DNA from: Blastomussa wellsi
Lineage: Eukaryota; Cnidaria; Anthozoa; Scleractinia; Plerogyridae
Direction: 5' to 3'
DNA length: 64,000 nucleotides
NCBI GenBank assembly: GCA_947652115.1
Contig: OX393570.1
Span: 274,506-338,505 of the forward strand
How positions within the stretch are numbered: the first letter of the stretch is position 1; every line of letters starts with the position of its first letter. A program made the translations under genes and the position numbers. Shown piece by piece: positions 38,201 through 46,630 of the stretch. The notes under the pieces were generated by a model. It saw only the letters and a list, made by a program, of their open reading frames with translations. It did no database searches and was not told the origin of the DNA.

Positions 38201-40703
38201 TAAGTTTCAGTTTCGTTTAGACCACGCGGTGTCCTGCCATTTTAGCCCGGAAAGGCGTAAGTTTTTTGTATTTTCTGCGTTTATTGTCTGTATTTTCACT
38301 CCCTTTTTGTTTCTTTATAGCTTAGTGACATTTTGTAACAATTTTCATTTCAGTTTTGACAGTTTGGTTAGTTAATTAAACTCGTTCAAGCCAAATGGGT
38401 CTCTTGTGTGTTTATGGATGCCCGCGCCGGTACATATATGGTGTTGAATTATATTTTTGCAACAGCAAAGCTTTAGACATTCAAGTGGCTCTCAGATTGT
38501 GCTTGTCCAGGGCAGTTCCATGCTTGGTTTAGTTTACCTTGTTACCTGTAGTGGGCAGATGACTTGCATGGGCTCTTGAACGTGAAAGGAAATTTGTTTG
38601 GCAGAAAAATCTACTTGTCACATTACTGGACAGCACCTTTTTGAAACCTTGAAAAGGGTGTAGTAAAGCGTGTGTCATTGATGTAGACATGAGCGTCAGG
38701 CTCAGTTAATTGGACAACCACTCCCCATACCATCAAATATCTCTCAAATATCGCACATGGCAGTAACAATAGCAGTAGTCCTTATATAAGTATTTCTATT
38801 AGCTGGAAAGCCCTTTTAATGTGTATCACGTATATTGATAGGAAATAATTGCAGAAGGACATGCAGCTGCTCAAATTATAAACCAGGTTAGATATAATAG
38901 CTACTTATGGGTGGTTTTCACGTCACGCAAGTATCACGCAAGTTTCACGCACGCAAGAAATAAAATCGCTTACAATACAATAAAATGAGTCAAGAAATTG
39001 AAATATCGTAGAAGAGTAATAAATAAAAAACGTGCCAAAGTTTCGGGAATGTACGATATTCCAAACTCGAGTTACTGGGTATTCGGCAAAGTGTATCACT
39101 GAAAATTATAGTGTTTAGTATGGAGACGCCATGTTGCAGCCCCTTTGAGGGACTCCAACATGGTGGCCGGAAACCAGTGGAAACATCTGGAGTTTACTTT
39201 GACTCTCTCAAAATGTTTCTTCTCGTTGTTAAACTTGAAAACATTCGCATAGATACTTCCCTCAACATATCGGTTATTCAAAACTCGAAAACATAAGGTG
39301 AATCGATACTTTGCGCACATAACATGTTACCCAGAAAAAAGGCAGATGTCACGCATTGTTAAAAATCTGAAATTCAAACTGTTCTATGTTCAAAACAAAG
39401 CCATCTACCGAGCTGAAAACAGGCCATCAGATATATGTTTAAAAATTACTTTTACCTGATGAAGTTGAAAACTCAAAATTTTTAATTTTAGTTTTTTCTG
39501 ACATCATGCGAAAACCAAGAATTGACTTAGACAACATAAAAATGGGGAGCTCTGCACTCATACTCATACTCATACTCAATTTTTCTTGGACAACAACAAC
39601 AACAACAACAAAATTTTATTGGTTAAAAATATAAGTAATTACATTAGTTTCCCCCCCGCAAATAGCTTGGACAACTTCGTCCAAGGGGGAAAGGTGCAGT
39701 GAGGGTATCCCTATATTAAGCACCTGCAACCCATGAAACGCTTGCAGACCACAACACCAGGAACCTTGTTGCCTTCTGGTTACTTTGTTCTGTGCTCTCT
39801 CCACCCTGGGGGAAACCCTGTGGTGCCCATCTTGGAGAGAAGAAATACTCTTTGTTGATTAAAATGCTACAGATACCAGGGGTGCTAACCATGTACACAA
39901 ACCATCCCATTTGGAAATTTCACAGGTAAACAGTTCATTACTGATCTTGGCTTTACAGATGAAGGAAATAGCTCAATGACTTACCCAAATTCACTGAGAA
40001 TATTGAAAGGAATTCAACAAGTTTATCACCCCAACCAGTGGCCCACAATTTGTAAAACATGCCAAAGTTCAACATAATGATGGAACCATTTAATTTTCCA
40101 ACTGGAGTTCTGATTTCTTCATGTAAATGGAAATCACCCTGTCAGGATAGCCTCCAACAAAATAAATTTCTGAAATGCATGTACATAATTTTGCAGGTTC
40201 ATGATAGGATTGTTGATATGGCTGAGTTAAATGATCACCAGAAATCTGCCATTATGGAAAAAACAGCTGTAAGTTGAAGAGCTTGAAGTGTAATGTAAAC
40301 GTGTGACGACAACAACCCTAATGATTTGTTGCCTTAAAAATTAATTAATAAATTTATTTGCCATTTTTCTTTCCCTCTGTATTGCACACGCATTGTAGAC
40401 CTATCTATCGTTTTTCAGCCACTTTGTAAGCTGAACAAAGTGTAAATTTGCATATGGACTGTGGATTTATTTGAGTGGAGCATCAGCTCTCAAAAGGTCT
40501 CATATGAATGGCTGGGTACCTTGGAAGAATAAAACAGAACAAACAACAGGAACAATGTACCCAGCCCCAAAATTGACTTGTGCTATCTTTAATTTTTTCA
40601 GATTGTTGATAAATGTCTGTGTGATGGTGCTGATGAATACTTGCAAATTTTAAGCCTATGTTCTGTCATGATGCAACAGTTTTGCCATGCAGGACAAACA
40701 TGA
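26299..40703 (+). CDS. RFC4: Replication factor C subunit 4, 13 exons
   Basis: Clamp-loader AAA+ ATPase subunit that loads PCNA at primer ends in the nucleus. Exons: 26299-26420, 27061-27219, 27584-27644, 28311-28369, 28579-28648, 28855-28928, 29269-29389, 29804-29848, 30346-30426, 30503-30583, 38842-38886, 40197-40268, 40602-40703. The phases agree and the protein is 363 residues, the same length as human RFC4. It starts MDAFLRGQ. Walker A is GPPGTGKT (75-82), Walker B is LVILDEAD (D147-D150), and the arginine-finger SRC motif is at 189-191. The C-terminal collar domain follows. The tenth intron (30584-38841) is inflated by a sense-orientation BEL/Pao element; all splice sites remain intact. 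A poly(A) signal lies at 40954-40959. Confidence 0.97.
26806..26966 (+). repeat. Interspersed repeat, shared with 6716-6892
   Basis: Second copy of the GTAGTGACCAATCACAAT repeat, in the first RFC4 intron, about 20 kb from the first and in the same orientation. Differences are scattered, so both copies are old. Confidence 0.7.
27837..28177. mobile_element. MITE-like element with CACACTAGG inverted ends
   Basis: An intronic 341-bp block bounded by CACACTAGG and CCTAGTGTG, rich in internal TGTGACAAGT/CAGCAACA motifs in both orientations. It has no coding capacity, so it would be non-autonomous. The terminal match is only nine bases. Confidence 0.5.
30805..31130 (+). repeat. 5' long terminal repeat of the BEL/Pao element
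   Basis: 326 bp, TG...CA ends. By eye every base agrees with the right LTR. The stretch is expected to hold the element promoter and poly(A) functions; no TATA box was identified with confidence. Confidence 0.95.
31205..38059 (+). CDS. BEL/Pao gag-pol polyprotein, 2,284 residues
   Basis: Single frame encoding capsid-like and enzyme domains of the retrotransposon. N-terminal charged gag region (1-210); a P-Q-P-S-V-S-T repeat region (about 230-385); a DUF1759-like block (about 520-680); zinc knuckles CFNC...CEIC (about 815-845); an aspartic-protease-like DUF1758 region with AVLDDQSTD (about 900); reverse transcriptase with YVDD (about 1357); RNase H-like [10 protein letters not shown] (about 1538) in the peptidase A17 region; integrase zinc finger HHQGRGIT...CVTCRKL (about 1898-1937); integrase core [15 protein letters not shown] and GGIWERM (about 1963, 2025, 2077); and a DUF5641-type tail. 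No stop or frameshift is seen. The start codon is the first ATG after the left LTR in frame; the untranslated leader is only about 74 bp. Confidence 0.95.
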   Translation: MTEKGREFTLELRKKAALDSKRKFEHEVCLFERLIAESKSHDVIKKRFQALKVFSENTLQEFVNCLNLTTDPGEISEITSKQQEVHVSWEKIRAEALRRLDYLDWRDETKSHSSRGSRRSKLSQTSARSHSSCKDALLGAAAKRAVLEQRLRFSDSVKDQEKALAKLRIQQELCETVAEEAVYREAFDEENQDSGGESDSKLPTAFGNIIDTYLHDQESCLPTQPPVTQPLSDTLSSVHVPQPLVSTVTESSVPVTQSPVSAVPQPSVSTIPQPLAPVTEPSVPVPQPLVSTVTESSVPVTQSPVSAVPQPSVSTIPQPSAPVTQSSVSTVPQPSVSTVPQPSVSTVPQPSVSTAPQPSAPVTQPSATVTQPSVTVTQPNASVFDPSISVPLTPSLVTPSRCSVFMYPYLGQSPSIYTTPRSSSSFLSSVYRATTPRYPANVTNQDATLIPPSVFSSTSLSMSYQPQSIYGGYSPIYVTPQPSQTSPVYVMPAPDNSQQITDALAKVTQLQRLPRAVPDVFNGEESDKTKFFLWETAFNALIDSAPVTPQQKLYLLFQYLGGRAKKVVEQLQFMSSDPERAYAEARKKLKERFGHSAILSKEFEDKLTNWPKIGNNDAKSMQEFSDFLQQVELATVHIPNLKIFEYSSKLQSLVEKLPGWFQSKWSTKVQKLQRTEGQNAFPSFSDFVNEVNFHAERMNIPQISQTPPVTGNQRNVPVPPVTPFRRGPQIPKRRDQSLPVTALTTSSTPDGPKGSEGTKPVNDITPVTSSRSQTTPAAPKPAFCPFHRTKSHNLDECQKFRELDFAARKDFMFRHRLCFNCFKSSDHTSKTCNQGPPKCEICGNRHLTLLHDPSRPENQTTPISSACTQVCNGAPARSCARIVLLKVSDRSDSSKEVLTYAVLDDQSTDVFVTDSLLNELNVNSQEVNLQVNTILGTNTARMRKVSGLQIQDVNGEHSPVKVPYAYAQENIPATHHDIATPEIARQWEHLKVIADQIHHQPHVGIGMLIGRNAPTAFQPLEVIYGEADEPWAERYKFGWTIIGPVCLDKNAFEEPTHKASVNRVTVMREELPIHNLQVDMAANFINKTQVKDMTSPQQIREMMQLDYSELNYSRSNPGTGLAQSIEDRRFCQIISSEIHRNHLGNWEVPLPFRRDKINLPDNREQCVKRLLSLRRKLIRDQKTKENYVEFMQKILDRQHASRVPTDELTGLPGKVWYLPHFDVYHPKKPDQVRVVFDCSAVFCNESLNRNLLQGPDQLNSLVGVLNRFRKDEVAITCDVEQMFHSFYVDPASRDFLRFLWYENNDLNGPIVEFRMNVHLFGAVSSPAVANYCLHETAEVGRAQFGDKATDFLCRDFYVDDGLTSVSTVVEAIKLIEDSQALCASAKLRLHKFASNCKDVLEALPKDDRAKDLKDLDLRHDALPIQRSLGTFWCIESDTLGFRIELKDKPLSRRGILSTISSVYDPLGIVSPVILTGKLILRDLCLQNVDWDDPVPEDILPRWQRWRNELPLLENVAVQRCFKPCSFGKVMQSEIHSFSDASQSGIGQVSYLRLVNENKDVHVSFLMSKARVAPIKPVSTPRMELTAAVVSVNVTTMLQNELDYTSLQSVYYTDAEVVIAYIQNDARRFHVFVGNRVQHIRDRSKPEQWHHVPGKENPADEASRSLTASQLLDNKRWFHGPEFLWKSNVPLLNTVPPTELPKDDVEVKSKVLTTVCSPSEEPANLLVYLQRTSSWYKAKVSVAWIIRAMSNRQTALLACKPHCSNEVQPAKAADISRSDKSTKILPLKVEELVHSERAILRELQQEHFGPVIQSLKNLDGNSDQFQERNTARHRNKRLKTTSNLYKLDPFVDGDGLLRIGGRIRRADMPLDVKHPLILPKSDHITDLIVRHFHSATVHHQGRGITHNAIRQAGFWIVNGRSSVARTIAECVTCRKLRSRPLTQKMSDLPEERVSPTAPFHYTGMDVFGPFYVKEGRKTLKRYGLVFTCLASRAIHLETLNSMEADSFISALRRFICRRGKVRELRSDQGTNFIGAKNELAAALQTLDQARIKNFLRTKDCDWIDFNMNVPTASHMGGIWERMIKSVRSVLLGLLQEQGTQLDDEALRTLMTEAENVINSRPLTVDSLSDPASPEPITPNHLLTLKSEVVLPPPGSFDQLDVYSRKRWRRVQHLANQFWFRWRREYLSLLQKRQKWNVPQRDCREGDIVLLLDGDLPRNQWPLAQVMKVFPSKDGLIRKVQLSVVQDGKRKQLERPIHKLVLLLPREEATDQDVIPVRGASTKDND
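38109..38434 (+). repeat. 3' long terminal repeat of the BEL/Pao element
   Basis: 326 bp, same sequence as the left LTR by direct reading, followed immediately by the TATAT target duplication. It begins 49 bp after the gag-pol stop. Confidence 0.95.
38913..39516. mobile_element. Non-autonomous element with GGTTTTC inverted ends
   Basis: A 604-bp intronic block that opens GGTTTTCACGTCACGC and closes CATCATGCGAAAACC, i.e. imperfect inverted ends. Inside is a hairpin at about 39129-39162 (CCATGTTG / CAACATGG). No coding capacity. Family not named. Confidence 0.5.
39541..39620. repeat. Simple repeats (ACTCAT)n and (CAA)n
   Basis: Short ACTCAT runs at about 39557-39579 and seven CAA units at about 39590-39612, in the eleventh RFC4 intron. 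The sequence right of the CAA run (to about 39910) may be the 3' end of a minus-strand non-LTR element, but no diagnostic motif is visible. Confidence 0.6.
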
Positions 40704-41290
40704 ATGGAACAGACAAGACAAGATTATCTACAAGATATTTTGACACACTGCTATCCTACTTGTAACAACACTGTCATCTGCATCGTGGCAATTATCTGTA
40801 TTGTGTGACAGCACTAGTCCATATTGTGACCACACTGTCACCCATATTTTGACATTTTTCATCCATATTGTGCCAACATTATCATCGGTATTGTGACAAC
40901 ATTGTCAACTGTATTCTGAGAGCTAATTTCTAGCTGCATTGTGTAACCTTAATAATAAAACATCAACCAAAAAACTGTATATCTGTGGTTAAATAAATAG
41001 TGGTTTATTTCGTCACCATTAGTCCTAAGACCTGTCTCCTAAGGCATGTTATAACTCGAATAAACGTTAGTGCCCAGCTGACCAAAGCGTGCTATAAGAG
41101 TTGTTATGAGAGTTTGTATGGATTTATAATTTAGCTGAAAATCGTGCATATGGCTTTCAAATGCTCTCGAAAGGCTAAAATGGACTCCAGGCACCTTGGA
41201 GAACCGATCGAGTCAAAGTTGATTTTGAAACGTGTGGCATATATATATATTAACCTCTTAATAACCGAGCGCGAGGGCCGTACTGGGGAT

Positions 41291-41429
41291 GGTTGACCCC
41301 CAGTCTTTGGACTACCCTACACCTAAAAACTCTTTAAAAATTTCATGGTCCTTTTTCAAATGGACTACCCCAATAGAGTTTTTAGGGGTAGTGTAGTCCA
41401 TTAGGGTAGTCCATGGCCTGGGGGTCAGC
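41291..41429. mobile_element. Nested hairpin (fold-back) element
   Basis: Outer arms GTTGACCCCCAG and CTGGGGGTCAGC, then inner arms built on GGACTACCCTA and CACCTAAAAACTC, each with its reverse complement in the right half. The whole 139 bp could fold into one long hairpin. No coding capacity. Confidence 0.65.
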
Positions 41430-41880
41430 GTTTTTGGGAGGACTGACATTCTCGTCCCCCAGAGGCACTTGTCCCGGACACCCCTTATATAGACTCTTAG
41501 CCGGCTAAAAATGTGCACTAAGAGCAAGTGGCTATGGGATTATTGAGTCGAACAAAGAGAGTCCAATCAAATCAACTGTTTTAAACTATTTTTCAACAAA
41601 TGACTTTTACACCGGTCGTTTCGATTTGTCTTCTTTGTTAGATTCTAGCCAATCACATAATATTTCGTAAGCCACTTGTTCCTCGTGCACAAGCCCAGTC
41701 GATTAAGAGGGAAAAGCGGTTCTCGGTGCGGGTGTTACTTCCACGGTTATTCCCGGAGTTGAAACTCTGGCTTTGGCATAACTATTGAAAAAATATTATA
41801 GAACTAGCACAAATAATTTCTTAATTATGTCTAATTTCTTTCTTTCTCTGAAATATCTTCTTTCTCTGAAATATCTTGCT

Positions 41881-42028
41881 GATTTCCGTAGCATGAAGCG
41901 ACTAGGAGTATTTCTACTCCCCCCTGGGTGGTGAGAGGCACTGTGAGAGTAAAGTGTCCCCGGCCAGGGCTCGAATCCGGACCGCTCGATCCGGAGACAA
42001 GCGCACTAACCATTAGACCACCGCGCCT
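41881..42028 (-). mobile_element. tRNA-derived SINE (family 1), shortened
   Basis: Same family as 7124-7384, with A box CGGTGGTCTAATGG and B box GGATTCGAGCCC on the minus strand. The central part (the TATAAATGGGTACC block and its surroundings) is deleted. Upstream of the Cys-loop channel exons. Confidence 0.85.
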
Positions 42029-42332
42029 CCCGCGTAACAAATAGTAATAAGAGAAAAATATAACATTTCTGAACATTTTACACATTTTACTCCCTCAAAA
42101 CTGTAGTAAGCCACCTTAATTACAAGGGGCAAACATGATAATGGTATGCAGATGCAATGGCTTCGAGCGCTACACTACGAACGCCTCTCTCGTTCGTCGT
42201 TAGAGAAACCAAAGTTCTCTGTTTGACTTATGTCAGAATTTTGCTACATGCTTACTACATCTTTCTCTACAAGGATTCTGGATTTTTGCGTTTGTCTACA
42301 ATATCAAACGCAACTAAAGTTTGTGTTTTCAG

Positions 42333-45300
42333 GTCCGCCGTGTCGAGTGAATATTTCTATACATGTCTTATCAATGGTTCCTATTAAAGAAATTGACATG
42401 GTAAGTACATCACGTGACAAACAGTACAGCTGGACGCCTTTCCTATCTGCTTTAGAACTTCGCATTCTACACGAAACTTTAAATAGACCCAAGACTAACT
42501 GTTGTCACTGTTGCCTAATTGCAAAAGTTGTGTTTTTCAAGTTTGATTGATTAATCTTGCCTAACGAAGTCGGCTGGGTACGTTTGAGGGGGTAAGTTTC
42601 TAAAGAAACTGTTGTGCTGCGTCGGTGGGAAGTATAACAATATAATTTGGTTTTATCAACTGGGTTGATAATGTGAATTGGCCACCGTAAAGAGATTCGA
42701 GAGCTAACGTTTCGAGCGTTAGCCCTTTGCTCCGACGAAGGGCTAACGCTCGAAACGTCAGCTCTTGAATCTCTTTACGGTGGCCAATTCACATTATCAA
42801 CCCAGTTGATAAAACCAAATTATATAATAAGTTGTAGTACGTTTAGTGCCCAAATTTCCTACATTATTCGAAATCCTTTGGATTAAACGTCCACATTGTG
42901 TTATTAATTTATTGTGAAAATGGTTTTAATTTTCGCGCTCAAGGGGTCTGGGGAAATATTTTTTCGGCATAATTACGAGCATAATTTTGCATGCTAGTCC
43001 GTTTGAGGGCAATGCCAAAATAAAGTTAATTGTTCTGTTGTTTGTTTTTCACATAGGAAGTGACGGTCGTCATGTTTTTCCGTCAGCACTGGATCGATGC
43101 CCGCCTGGCATATGGACCTTCACTTGGAATTCAGAAAATGAAGCTGTTAGGCAACATTGTCAACCAAGTGTGGTTACCAGATTTATATTTTGTGAATGAT
43201 TTGAGCGACAAAACCACTTGCGGGGATTTTCTGTTCGAGCTCTCTCAGGAAGGGCTTATCACACACAGTTGCAGGTACGTTCTTTTACGTTTAAATTGTT
43301 TTGCATTTGAGTGACGTCTCCATTTTCGGCAAAGCTCGATTTACTTGACAATCATAAGTAAGTACATGTAGTTACTGCTCAACATACATTTTAATTTGTC
43401 GTTAGGCTAACTATGGCCATTTGATCTTTATTTTTCTTTTACCTTTTTAGGAGAAAACTTCGTTTATACTGTCCAATGAATTTGAGGAAATTTCCCATGG
43501 ACGAGCAAATTTGTGAAATGGCTTTTGAAAGTTGTGAGTATAGACTGAACTGGTTGCTAATATCACGTAATATATATTGTATCTCAGTTAGAGATATAAT
43601 GTACAGGAAATTTAGTTAAGTTTTGACTTGGGAAAATCTCAAGGAGTATTCCATCGGAGGCTTGAAACCCTCAGCCTTTACAAATTCGTTTTTGGTACAT
43701 CACCAGCGATTTTACGGCAGTTTAAATTTCCTGTTGAGTAATTCCTTTGGCCAATCACAGAGGACAGAGACAAAGGACGCGGTCCAATCAAAACTAGAAG
43801 TAATTACACGTCGCCGACACAAAGCGCCTGAAAAAGTGCGCGCGCAGGTCACTATAGGTTTTGGTGTTATTTCTGATTGGTTGAAAAAAGTGGCGCGAAA
43901 TATGTAAACCAATGATTGCAGGTAGTAATGCAAAGCCAAAGCAATTCGCTAATACTTTTGACACTCAATTGAAAACATCCCTAATATTTAAAATTTCAGT
44001 GGTTTTCTAGGTACCACTTACCTGCATGCATGTCTATAAGGTTTACCATTTGCTTATTTATGTCTGGGTTTCAGTTTCGTACACTGTTAATGATGTTATC
44101 CTACAATGGCTTAATGATGTCAAAGGTCCAGTACGTGTGTCAAGTGACTTGAAAATCCCACAATACAAGCTTTATCACTGGCAAAACACCATACGAGCTC
44201 AAGAGTATAGCACAGGTAGATTGTACTACATGAAATCGTGTGGCATATGATGGTACATTTCCTAGAACTTTCTAATGAATTTTCGGATATTTCGATTTCT
44301 TTTTACTGTTCTGTTTACTTCCAAATACGCAATTTCAAGGCATCTTGCTTGAAATATTTTACTTACTCATTTCCTTCTTCAGGTAATTTTACTTCAATGT
44401 CAACAAAATTTCATCTGCAAAGACAACTCGGTTACTACGTTCTTCAAGAATTCATTCCCACTATTCTCATAGTGGCTCTGAGCTGGGTTGGTTTCTGGAT
44501 CGATGAACGGTCGGTACCCGCTCGGGTCTCACTCGGAATCACCACAGTCCTCGCCATAACAACACTAATGTTTGGTGTCCAGTCCACCCTGCCGAGAGTT
44601 GGTCACGTGAAAGCAATTGACGTCTTTCTATTGGGTAGTTTTCTGTTTGTATTTGCCGCCTTGGTTGAATTCGCCATTATCTGTTCCTTAACAAAAGTGT
44701 TCTCGCGAAACCGAGACGAAGTATCAAGAGAAAAGCGCTTTCAATCTTCCATAAGCCCGGCTGCTATATTGGAGGAAAGGGGCGACGTGGAAACAGCTCC
44801 GAAAGAAACTGGGATCTTGCAACTAGTCTGTGAAACCAAACAGGACGAAATTCCAGTAAGTGCTTTTCTCACCTGTCAGGGGCTAGTTCTAATCCTAAAA
44901 TCACCGATAGGGGCTAGTGGGGATTTTAGCTCAAAATTTTCAATTTTGACGTACGTTAATAGGGAGTCATAATGGGGTTAGCCGTTAGCCGAACCGTTAA
45001 CCTGCCGTTAGCCGTAAAACTGCAAAACATTTAGCCGGAAAAAAAATTAACAGTTTACCGTAAAAAAGTGTTAACCGTAAACTGTACAAGTGAAAGTAAT
45101 AGAATTTGATGGTTGCTTCCTTTCATATGTAGTAGTAGTACACAGAAAGGCTGATACTCTCAAGAAGTGACTGCCAAATGTGTCGTACAACGAGTTGACA
45201 GACGTTTCAATTTGACAGTTCTGACTATTGATTTAATCTTTAAATCTTCAATTCTGTGGTCCAAAACTTGTGATTTAAGGTTTTCTTCGTTACAGAAACT

Positions 45301-45663
45301 ACAGGTAACGCTGTGCGAGGCATTTTAACACATAGCGCAAGCCAGTCAAGTCTGATTGTTTTCCTTTCGTTTTTATTTCTTATTCTCTGTGTATTTATTA
45401 TTTTGCAGGTAAAAGACAACCGCGATGAAAATTATCATCCTTCCCAAAGCTTCGCAACAGCTTTCTCCAAATCTCCAACATTCCAGTTTCTCCGAAAACC
45501 GACGCGTGCTAATTCCGTAAAGCTTTCAAAACACGTTTCAAGATCCTCTAGTATCCAGCGCGAGCCGTGTACTATTGATAAACACTGTAGAAAGTTGTTT
45601 CCTCTTGCATACGCTTTGTACCTTTCTATTTACTTTGCAGTTTACTTCTTTGCAGACGTTTGA
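42333..45663 (+). CDS. Cys-loop ligand-gated anion channel, 5' partial
   Basis: Pentameric plasma-membrane receptor of the GABA-A/glycine receptor group. Exons found: 42333-42400, 43057-43274, 43451-43533, 44075-44215, 44383-44855, 45409-45663; phases agree, about 413 residues. The start is missing: the first exon begins at GPPCRVNI, normally some 50-80 residues into such proteins. Seen: loop A WLPDLYFVND, the 13-residue Cys loop (CPMNLRKFPMDEQIC), M1 after QRQLGYYVLQEF, M2 with the PARVSLGITTVLAITT pore motif typical of anion channels, M3 after HVKAIDVF, and M4 near RKLFPLAYALYL. The transmembrane part is glycine-receptor-like, but the second cysteine pair of loop C is absent (NFTSMSTKF where glycine receptors have C). 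Ligand unknown. Poly(A) signal at 45885-45890. Confidence 0.9.
42592..42830. mobile_element. Fold-back MITE, complete palindromic copy
   Basis: The core 42641-42824 is a near-perfect palindrome: TATAATTTGGTTTTATCAAC on the left returns as its reverse complement on the right, meeting at the CGAAGGGCTAACGCTCGAAA centre. The 50 bp to the left (GTAAGTTTCTAAAG...GCTGCGTCGG) is shared with the copy at 50.86 kb, so the element is larger than the palindrome. Lies in the intron after the first recognised channel exon. Confidence 0.9.
43773..43970 (+). repeat. Interspersed repeat, shared with 21483-21685
   Basis: About 200 bp matching the ZXD intron at 21483-21685 (for example CCAATCA.AAC, AAGTAATTACAC, CCGACACAAAG, GATTGGTT.AAAAAAGTGG) in the same orientation. 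It is rich in CCAAT and its complement ATTGG. Non-coding; family unknown. Confidence 0.7.
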
Positions 45664-46630
45664 GCTTTTAACGTTTCACATATTTAGGAGTGAACCAGTT
45701 AAACAAACGCCTAGTTGGAAGTTGCCTCTGAAGGACTGTGGGTAGAGGTGGAATGGAGTGTTCAACCGTGCTCGTTTGCGCACATCAGAGACGAAGCAGA
45801 ACGAAATAAAATACCGCAAGGGTTTATTAACCTTAGCTTTGTATATATACGAAAACATTGGTAAACGGTACTGAAAGATCTGTTAATAAAAGCATAAACA
45901 CTGGAAGATTTCGATCATTAGAGATGATCTTCTTCATGGCTGCTAAAATGTCTGCCGCCTCTGGTTGAATGATTGAATTGCTTTCTCTATAGCACCCACT
46001 TTTTCCATCAAAATTATGTTCTACTTACCTACTAGAAGATGGGTATCCATGTTCTATAAGAAAATAATGCCCGCTTGAGATCTAGAAAAGCTGCTAGTGG
46101 ATTCCCGAGCCGTTAGGCGAGGGCATTCAGCTGCTTTTCTAGACCTCAAAAGGGTATTTTTTTTCTTATAGGACATTGGGAAACCCATCTACTAGCTGGT
46201 TTAGAATATAGCATTAAAAATCCTAAAAAATCACCGAATTTAAGCGCGCGGGCGGCCTCCTTGTTTGTATTTCTGGCACTCGTTGCTCAATAGCTCGTCC
46301 ACATTTTCGTCTCCCCAGTCACCTGAACTTATTTCATTAAATTATATTTGTTTCAGCAGCCATAATAAAGGAAATAAAAAGACAGCTTTAAAAGATCGTC
46401 GCTGCCATTTTTTTCAATTCGCAACGCAACATAACCTACACCCGGGTTACCGGGCATCTATAGCTTTTGCCCATGTTCTATTAAAAGTAAAGCCCGCTAA
46501 GATTCCATTGCGAGCATACAGGCTTATATTCTAAATACTGATCCTTTCTTGTTAGTTGGCTGGATTATCGCTGGGGTTTATTTGATTTTTTCCATCAAAT
46601 TGTTTTCTAGCTTTCACCGTTCTTTTCTCG
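45664..46630. other. Intergenic DNA between channel and transporter genes
   Basis: Contains the channel 3' UTR, a palindromic MITE (46028-46200) and, just past the transporter stop, a duplicated copy of the transporter coding end (46555-46611). No other gene is recognised. Confidence 0.55.
46028..46200. mobile_element. Palindromic MITE
   Basis: Left arm ACTAGAAGATGGGTATCC... with TTCTATAAGAAAATA and ATCTAGAAAAGCTG returns as the reverse complement in the right arm (CAGCTGCTTTTCTAG, TTTCTTATAGGACA, AAACCCATCTACTAG). About 170 bp in all, with small mismatches and no coding capacity. Confidence 0.85.

Larger units (their letters stand above)
30800..38439 (+). mobile_element. BEL/Pao LTR retrotransposon, complete
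   Basis: Complete element from 30805 to 38434 with identical-looking 326-bp LTRs, each starting TGTAAC and ending GGTACA, flanked by the 5-bp duplication TATAT (30800-30804 and 38435-38439). One open frame spans the interior. A short purine tract (AGGGGAG, about 38099-38105) precedes the right LTR; I could not match the primer binding site to a tRNA. No envelope frame is visible. It lies in sense orientation in the tenth RFC4 intron. Confidence 0.97.
40704..42332. other. RFC4 3' flank and channel 5' flank, repeats
   Basis: Contains the RFC4 3' UTR with an imperfect minisatellite built on ATATTGTGACAACACTGTCA (about 40745-40930), the RFC4 poly(A) signal, a fold-back element (41291-41429) and a SINE (41881-42028). 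The missing first exons of the channel gene could be here, but none with a recognisable reading frame was found. Confidence 0.5.

Noticed and set aside
42157..42332. First exon of the Cys-loop channel starting at ATG 42157
   Set aside because: The frame reaching 42332 is not the frame of the GPP exon and shows no signal peptide or ligand-binding motif.
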